From: Muscardinus avellanarius
Taxonomy: Eukaryota; Chordata; Mammalia; Rodentia; Gliridae
Direction: 5' to 3'
Assembly: GCA_963383645.1 (NCBI GenBank)
Contig: OY726573.1
Span: 19,965,158-20,029,157 of the forward strand
Length of the DNA stretch: 64,000 nucleotides
This document shows, piece by piece, positions 59,915 through 64,000 of the stretch. Position 1 is the stretch's first letter. Every line of letters starts with the position of its first letter. The notes below the pieces were generated by a model. That model was not told where the DNA came from. It saw only the letters and a program-made list of their open reading frames with translations, and searched no databases. The position numbers and the translations under genes were made by a program.

Positions 59915-60329
59915 CTCCCAGACCTATTTTTTTTTATGATGAAATTTATTTTATTTTATTTTTTTAATTTTATTTTATTGGTGCACTGTATTCATATATC
60001 ATAGTGGGATACAAACTTTTGTAGACATACATGCACACATCGCCCAGTCAGCCCCCACCCGATCCCCACCCCATTCTCTCCCCATCCCTCCTTCCCATGC
60101 TTGGCTTAGTGGTTGACATCTAGTATTATAGCAATTTATCCAAAATTAAAAATGATAATCTCACATAACAGTTTCATTTGTCTGATACCAAGCGTTTGAT
60201 GATTTAAAGATAGCATTTCAATATTTCTTTTTGCTTTCTTTCTTACTAGAGCATATTTTTTTCTGTTTTTTTAGGTGAAACTATCATATATTTATATATT
60301 TATTTTTCAGAAAAAAATCTATCCTAATA

Positions 60330-60995
60330 TGGAATATGAATTCTAGATACCCAAAACGATCTTGAAAAAGAACAAAGCTAGCAGATATATATTTTCTGAT
60401 TTCAAACCATATAAAGCTACAATAATTGAAACAGTGTAGTACTGTTCTAAAGGCAGATATATAGACCATTGGAGTTAAATACAAGCCTAGAGCTAAATTC
60501 TTCCCTATATTGTCAAGTTATTTTTGACAAGGTTTCCACGAACATTTGGTGGTGGAAATAATAATCTTTTAACTAAATATTGTTGAAAAATAATAATTAC
60601 ATGGAAAAGAATAAAATTGGACCTTTATCTAATCCCATATACAAGTATTAACTCAAAATAGATAAAAGACCTAAATATAAATCTTAAGACTATAAACTTT
60701 TAGGAGAAAATCTGGATCATAAAACCTCACAACATTGAAATTGGCAGTGATTTCTTGGATATGATTTCAATGGCACAGGCAACAGAAGAATATACAAACT
60801 CCCTAAAAAATAAAAGAAAATATTGTATATCCAAAGACAATGTAAACAGAGTTAAAAGTTACTAATAGAATTGGATAAAATATTTCCAAATGCTATATCT
60901 GAAGGTATATTAATATTCCAACTAGAAATCCTAAAAATTAACAACAATAAAGGCAAACAATACAACTTAGAGATAGGTAAAAGACTAACATAAAT
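60330..60995 (+). mobile_element. Old LINE-1 ORF2 fragment in sense orientation, inside the chimeric element
   Basis: The order of words follows L1 ORF2 between the reverse transcriptase and the C-terminus: gaaaaagaacaaagctagca, gatatatagaccattggagt, atttttgacaaggtttcca, tcaaaatagataaaagacct, atttcttggatatgatttca, ggcacaggcaacagaag and tggataaaatatttccaaat. It is full of stops and small deletions, so it is much older than the L1 parts on either side. The piece from 60127 to about 60330 is AT-rich and unassigned. Confidence 0.75.
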
Positions 60996-61020
60996 AATGA
61001 ATCTCCACAGATAACCAATC

Positions 61021-61983
61021 TTAGTTGTCTGTTGGATGGAAACTCTTGTTTCTCTGGTTCTGGTGTGTGTTACCTATTTCTTCTTTGTAGTTAATCTCTT
61101 TGAGTATTTTCTCTAGCGCTGGTTTTGAAGACATAAATTCCTTCAGTTTCTGTTTGTCATGGAAGCTTCTTATTTCTCCATCTAATTTGATAGAAAGTTT
61201 TGCTGGATAGGAAATTTTTGGCTGGAAGTTGTTTTCTTTCAGAGTTTGGAATATGTTACTCCAAGCCCTTCTGGCTCTCATGACTTGGTTTGGGAAGTCT
61301 GGAGTGATTCTAATTGGTTTGCCTCTGAATGTCAGTTGGCCCTTTGTTTTTGTTGCCTTTAAGATTCTCTGCTTGGCTTCCACATTGGTCATTTTGACAA
61401 TTATATGGCGTGGGGATCCTCTTCTCCGATCCTGTCTAAAGGGAGTTCTATAAGTTTCCTGGATCTGTGTATCAACCTCTTGCTCTATATTTGGAAAATT
61501 TTCTGCTATTACTTCCTTGAAGAGATTGTTGATCCCTTTGGTATCACTTTCTTTTCCCTCCTCTATTCCAATTATTCTTAGGTTAGCTCTCTTAAGATGG
61601 GCCCATATTTCTTCAATGTCAGATTCCTGCTGTTGGATATTTTTTTCTAGATTAGAAACTATGCATTCATTTTTGGATTGCTCATCTTCTAAGAGCGAGA
61701 TTCTGTTCTCCATGTGGTCTAATCGGTTGTTTGTGCTTTGAATTGAGGCCTTTACTTCATTAATTGCATCCTTTATCTCTTTTTGGCTCTCTCTGAGTTC
61801 TTTTCGAAGCACCTCTATTATTTCTACAGTTATTTTCCTGATTTGATCTTCTAGAAATCTCTGATTTTCTGTTTTATCAGGTTCTGATGTTGTGGGGTTG
61901 TGCACATTCATTACTCCAGTGTTATTCCTCTTTCCCATGATTTCGGAGGTTTGTGCCTTCTCTGGGTTCTTCCCTTGGGTCAC
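61021..61983 (-). CDS. Intact LINE-1 ORF1 protein (320 aa)
   Basis: An uninterrupted frame of 320 codons with start context at 61983 and a TAA stop at 61021-61023. About residues 55-130 form a coiled coil (DHMENRISLLEDEQSKNECI), which in L1 makes the protein trimerise. The middle (AHLKRANLRIIGIEEGKESD) is the RRM, and the C-terminal part (RPFRQ to the LSIKLDGEIRSFHDKQKLKE stretch) is the RNA-binding C-terminal domain. In L1, ORF1p coats the element RNA and is needed for retrotransposition. It is close to the broken ORF1 at 21592-22510. The L1 similarity stops one or two bases beyond the stop codon, so ORF2 never begins. Confidence 0.93.
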   Translation of the reverse strand: MTQGKNPEKAQTSEIMGKRNNTGVMNVHNPTTSEPDKTENQRFLEDQIRKITVEIIEVLRKELRESQKEIKDAINEVKASIQSTNNRLDHMENRISLLEDEQSKNECIVSNLEKNIQQQESDIEEIWAHLKRANLRIIGIEEGKESDTKGINNLFKEVIAENFPNIEQEVDTQIQETYRTPFRQDRRRGSPRHIIVKMTNVEAKQRILKATKTKGQLTFRGKPIRITPDFPNQVMRARRAWSNIFQTLKENNFQPKISYPAKLSIKLDGEIRSFHDKQKLKEFMSSKPALEKILKEINYKEEIGNTHQNQRNKSFHPTDN

Positions 61984-62720
61984 TATGGCTTCACTTAAGG
62001 TGCTCTGGATCTCGAGTCTGTATTATCTCAGACCCCACTACTCCTTTACTGGGTTGTATCACAGAGTCTCCGACCCAGGGAGTCGATAGAGGCTGCTTTA
62101 AACTATGGGGGGTGCCAGGTTGGGTGTTCTCCTATGGTGTGATATCTCTGCCACCGCCACTCCCTCACTGGGTCAAGTCCCAGGAGGCCCAATACTGCGA
62201 TTTCTCCTCTGTGGCCCGCAATTTGACTCACTGTTGAGTGCGCAGATGGAGCTGTTGTGGACTCGGTGAATTCACTGCTGCTGCCGCCGCTGGTGGCAAT
62301 ATGGCGCCTCTGCCACGCCCTTGGCCATGAGGCTGGCGTATTTTTTCTTCTCTGGTTTTGATTTCCACTCTGAATCCCTGCAGCGTGTGCTGAGCTCAGC
62401 CACTGGGAGCTTTAAATGCTGTCTGCGCCGAAAGATCCCGCCTGGCTGTTCCGCAGCGGCTCACCTGGCTTGCTGTAGCCGTCCGTTGAGTTCGCCGCTG
62501 CCGCCGGCAGTATGGCGCTGCTGCCGCGTCCTCGGGCGCGTGTGTCTCCTCTGTGGCCCTGAGCTCTGTTCTCAGTCCGCTTTCTCTCTGGAGCCTGGTG
62601 GTTTTTTTTGTTTTTCTGGTGATGGTGCTTTCTGGCTATGAAAGGCGCTCTTTTTGTGGTAATGGAGATTGGTTGTTAGCGGGACTCTTAAGCCCCGCTT
62701 TTCTCGGTCGCCATCTTCCC
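61984..62720 (-). promoter_or_regulatory. L1 5'UTR of the chimeric element
   Basis: A CpG-rich stretch of about 740 bp, clearly homologous to 22511-23796 but with one monomer plus a partial one instead of two plus a partial. The 5' tip carries the YY1-like gccatctt (62710-62717), as in the full-length copy. It could have served as promoter of the element. Confidence 0.75.
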
Positions 62721-62854
62721 CTCCCAGACCTATTTTATATTTTTATTTGGAAACAGGGTCTCTTAGCCAGCAAGGCTGGCTGGGAACCTACTCCATCCTC
62801 CTGTCTCTGCCTCCCAAGCGCAGGGATTACAAGCGTGCACCACCACGCCTGGCC

Positions 62855-64000
62855 TTATTCTTTATTTTTGAAACAGGGTCTCACTGAGTTTTAAAGGGCT
62901 TCACTACATAGTAGCTTAGGCTGTCCACGAACCACGATCCTCCTGTCTCAGCTTCCCAAATGCTAGGATTATAAGCATGCTCCACCACATCTAGCTACTG
63001 TCATTAATTATCTTTTTCCATCTTTTTATTTTGAAAAATCATATGCTCATGGAAAATTTGAGAGAACAATAAATAAAATTCTGTATCTAGATTCATCAGT
63101 TGTTAACTTACCTAGAATTATCAGTTGACTGTAGATTTATATATTTATTATATTTTTCCTAAAATTTTTAAAATAAGTTGAAACAATCTCTTCTACTTCA
63201 TCCTCTGTAGTTGGCATATATCTCCTATATAAGCACAATGTCTTTATCATACATAATTTTGTGTGTGTGGTATTAGTAATTGAACCCAGGGACATTCTAC
63301 CTTTGAGCTACAACCCAGCCCTTTTTGTTTTTTGTTTTGAAACAGGGTCTCACTAAGTTGTTAAGAATATTGATAGCTGCTGAGGCTTGTCTTGAACCTA
63401 TGACCTTCCTATATCAGCTTCCCAAATACTGAGATTACAGGCATGCACCACCACACCCGGCTTCTACTTAAAATTTTTAATTTTTTTTCTTCTTGCAGTG
63501 CGGGGAATGGAACTCAGGGGCATTCTACATCTGAGCTACACCCTCCAACCCTATTTTTTATTCTTTATTTTGAAACAGGGTCTCACTGAGTTGCAATAGG
63601 CCTCACTAAGTAGTAGCTGAGGCTGTCTGCGAACTGGGATCCTCCTGTCTCGGCCTCCCAAATGCTGAGATTACAAGCATGTTTCACCACATCCGGCTCA
63701 TGTATTTTTGTTGTTGGTGGTGGTGGTACTGGGGATGGAACCCAGGGGCCTTCTATACTCCCATCCCTATTTTATATTTTATTTGGAAACAGGGTGTCAC
63801 TAAGTTGCTGAGAGCCTCACTAAGTAGCTGAGGCTGGCTTTGAACCTGCTTGATCCTCCTGTCTCAGCCTCCCAAATACTGGAATTATAGTGTGCGTCAC
63901 CACACCTGGCTTAAAATTTTTAATATTTTTAGAATAATTTTGTGTGTGATGCTGGAGATTGAACCCAGGGGCATTCTACCTCTGAGCTACACCCCCAGCT
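62855..64000. other. End of window: SINE-rich intron
   Basis: Antisense SINEs lie at about 62855-62998, 63270-63463, 63505-63697, 63723-63910 and from 63950 to the end of the window. Stretch 63000-63260 is AT-rich and looks unique. No exon of ZZEF1 was found here; the next one must lie beyond 64000. Confidence 0.65.

Larger units (their letters stand above)
59931..62720 (-). mobile_element. Chimeric L1-type element lacking ORF2 (5'UTR, ORF1, foreign insert, 3' tail)
   Basis: On the minus strand: a complete lineage B 5'UTR (62720-61984), an intact ORF1 (61983-61021), then about 890 bp that is not L1 lineage B (61019-60127). Last come the lineage B 3'UTR end and A-rich tail (60126-59931). Exact 16-bp duplications flank the whole, so it behaves as one insertion of 2,790 bp. 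The foreign part contains an old L1 ORF2 piece in the opposite orientation. The 3'UTR part includes the same ttattggtgcactgt segment as the other lineage B copies. Its arrangement recalls HAL1 ('half-L1') elements, which carry ORF1 but no ORF2. Confidence 0.85.
59873..62850 (-). mobile_element. Young antisense SINE split by an L1-type insertion
   Basis: The SINE starts with tggtactggggttcctgg at 59873 and breaks after ctcccagacctatttt (59915-59930). The same 16 bases reappear exactly at 62721-62736, and the SINE then runs to its end (about 62850) without loss. This is the target-site duplication of the element in between and dates that element as younger than the SINE. Another antisense SINE fragment follows at 62855-62998. 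Confidence 0.92.

Overview
This window is intronic and exonic DNA from a placental mammal. It carries a central piece of one gene, ZZEF1 (zinc finger ZZ-type and EF-hand domain containing 1), read on the + strand. Thirteen coding exons lie at 5194-5273, 7558-7651, 23946-24408, 25299-25463, 30123-30242, 31350-31511, 35326-35455, 38050-38188, 41299-41464, 42784-43046, 52299-52468, 57095-57245 and 58877-59016. All have AG/GT borders, all splice phases agree from one exon to the next, and the joined frame is open for about 747 codons. It includes the two ZZ zinc fingers. The gene's start and end, and its EF-hand, lie outside the window. No other host gene was seen.

The repeats point to a rodent of the sciuromorph group (squirrel, mountain beaver or dormouse relatives). 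More than 80 copies belong to a dimeric SINE with a 7SL/B1-like left part and a tRNA-like (ID-type) right part. Ancient MIR and L2 are also present. The exact species cannot be read from the sequence. The SINE consensus differs from what I remember of squirrel B1-dID/MEN copies, so a non-squirrel sciuromorph is possible.

Layout: 1-5193 is an intron packed with SINEs. The 16 kb intron at 7652-23945 holds two near full-length LINE-1 elements, both antisense to the gene. The first (8574-15799) is nested inside an older L1 whose halves lie at 8386-8573 and 15816-15990 and which abuts a GC-rich minisatellite (16018-16530). The second (17391-23796) has an exact 16-bp target-site duplication and tandem 5'UTR monomers. 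From 24409 to 43046 the gene is exon-rich, with SINE-filled introns, an old medium-reiterated repeat (about 25950-29600) and an L2 (36540-38000). The intron at 43047-52298 holds the broken remains of an old antisense L1 (about 43540-50370) plus a local (GT)n-SINE tandem amplification. The intron after 59016 holds the most unusual object: an L1-type insertion (59931-62720) with perfect 16-bp target-site duplications, a complete L1 5'UTR, an intact ORF1 of 320 residues and an L1 3' tail. Where ORF2 should be, it has about 0.9 kb of unrelated sequence, including an old L1 fragment in the opposite orientation.

The exons together encode one stretch of protein: a conserved helical region, an acidic linker, ZZ finger 1, ZZ finger 2, a conserved helical segment and a poorly conserved linker. 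The mobile elements are passengers, but several sit close enough to splice sites or point their 5'UTRs in such a way that they could influence ZZEF1 expression.
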